Positions 4,834 through 5,244 of a stretch of 5,244 bases of DNA are shown in pieces; the stretch's first letter is position 1; each line of letters starts with the position of its first letter. The DNA is taken from NCBI GenBank assembly GCA_002425305.1, contig DILZ01000059.1, positions 4,850 to 10,093 of the forward strand, read 5' to 3'. Source of the DNA: Ruminococcaceae bacterium UBA5579 (GTDB taxonomy: Bacteria; Bacillota; Clostridia; Oscillospirales; Ruminococcaceae). The notes under the pieces were generated by a model that saw only the letters and a list, made by a program, of their open reading frames with translations, was not told the DNA's origin and did no database searches. The position numbers and the translations under genes were made by a program.

Positions 4834-5244
4834 ATGAATGCTAAGGAAATCTTAAACAAGCAGTTTGACAAGGCGAAGTTAGGCGGGTATAAGATGGAAG
4901 ATGTCGACGACTATCTTAAAGAGGTATCCGATGAGTTTGCTCAGCTGCAAAAAAGCAACAGCGAGTTAGAGCGCAAGCTTGAAGTGCTTGCGGATAAGAT
5001 CCGCGAGTATCGTGATGATGAGGAAGCACTTAAAGATGCGCTGCTGATAGCTCAGAAGCAGGGTAATGCGATAGTTGCGGAATCAAAGGCGTCCGCGGAA
5101 AAGTTAACAAGGGAAACTCGTGAGAAGGTTGAAAAGCTGCTTGCAGAATCCAAGGCGAAATCCGAGAGTATGATAAACGACGCCAACGATTATTCCACAA
5201 AAACAAGAGCCGATGCCGATGCTGCTGCTGAGAAGACAATAAAC
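4834..5244 (+). CDS. divIVA: DivIVA family cell division/polarity protein (3' truncated by window end)
   Basis: DivIVA is a membrane-associated coiled-coil scaffold that gathers at curved membrane (new septa and poles) and recruits division, growth or chromosome-segregation partners. The frame stays open to the window edge, giving 137 residues; family members are usually about 150-250. The N-terminal lipid-binding domain shows NKQFDKAKLGGYKMEDVDDYL (residues 8-28) with the conserved GY and DVD.YL pattern. A charged coiled coil follows from about residue 30 onward, and a second Ala/Lys/Glu-rich part from about 80. Compared with the Bacillus subtilis tip Ser-Phe-Arg before Gly-Tyr, this protein has Lys-Leu-Gly at 15-17. 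The start ATG 4834 has AAAGGGA at 4818-4824, spacer 9. It closes the ylm cluster, as in other Firmicutes. The protein after residue 137 is outside the window. Confidence 0.93.
   Translation, partial: MNAKEILNKQFDKAKLGGYKMEDVDDYLKEVSDEFAQLQKSNSELERKLEVLADKIREYRDDEEALKDALLIAQKQGNAIVAESKASAEKLTRETREKVEKLLAESKAKSESMINDANDYSTKTRADADAAAEKTIN

Noticed and set aside
1..5244. A hidden novel defence, mobile or CRISPR-type system
   Set aside because: Nearly all the coding space is explained by conserved housekeeping and division genes on one strand, with no direct-repeat arrays, transposase fragments, integrase sites or composition shifts seen.

Overview
The window reads as core chromosome of a low-to-medium GC member of the Clostridia, probably an Oscillospiraceae/Ruminococcaceae-type Firmicute. 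The grounds are gene content and order (miaA-hfq beside a ylmE-sepF-ylmH-divIVA division cluster), strong GGAGG-type ribosome binding sites, and protein sequences that look firmicute. The genus assignment is inference. Every gene is on the + strand and closely packed, and I see no mobile element, tRNA, rRNA or CRISPR array.

Layout. Positions 1-105 hold the last 34 codons of an unidentified membrane protein. miaA (tRNA dimethylallyltransferase) follows after about 23 bases. The only sizeable non-coding stretch before the last gene is 1059-1277. It contains helically phased A/T tracts, a good extended -10 element and an 80-base leader that can fold against the hfq ribosome binding site. From there a probable operon runs: hfq (RNA chaperone), a 420-residue membrane-anchored HlyD-like adaptor protein starting directly after the hfq stop, ylmE/yggS (PLP homeostasis protein, overlapping the previous gene by 20 bases), sepF (FtsZ membrane anchor) and ylmH (S4 RNA-binding protein, 6 bases after sepF). 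A 111-base gap with two hairpins follows, and then divIVA, cut by the window end.

How they fit together. miaA and hfq are a common bacterial pair (tRNA modification and post-transcriptional control). The second half is the conserved Gram-positive ylm-divIVA cluster next to the division genes, here without ylmG between sepF and ylmH. The HlyD-like gene sits between the two groups with no ABC or RND transporter partner in view. It is the least understood gene here and the best candidate for follow-up. Nothing in the window looks like a new defence or mobile system; the interesting points are regulatory architecture, the orphan adaptor and small departures from family consensus.
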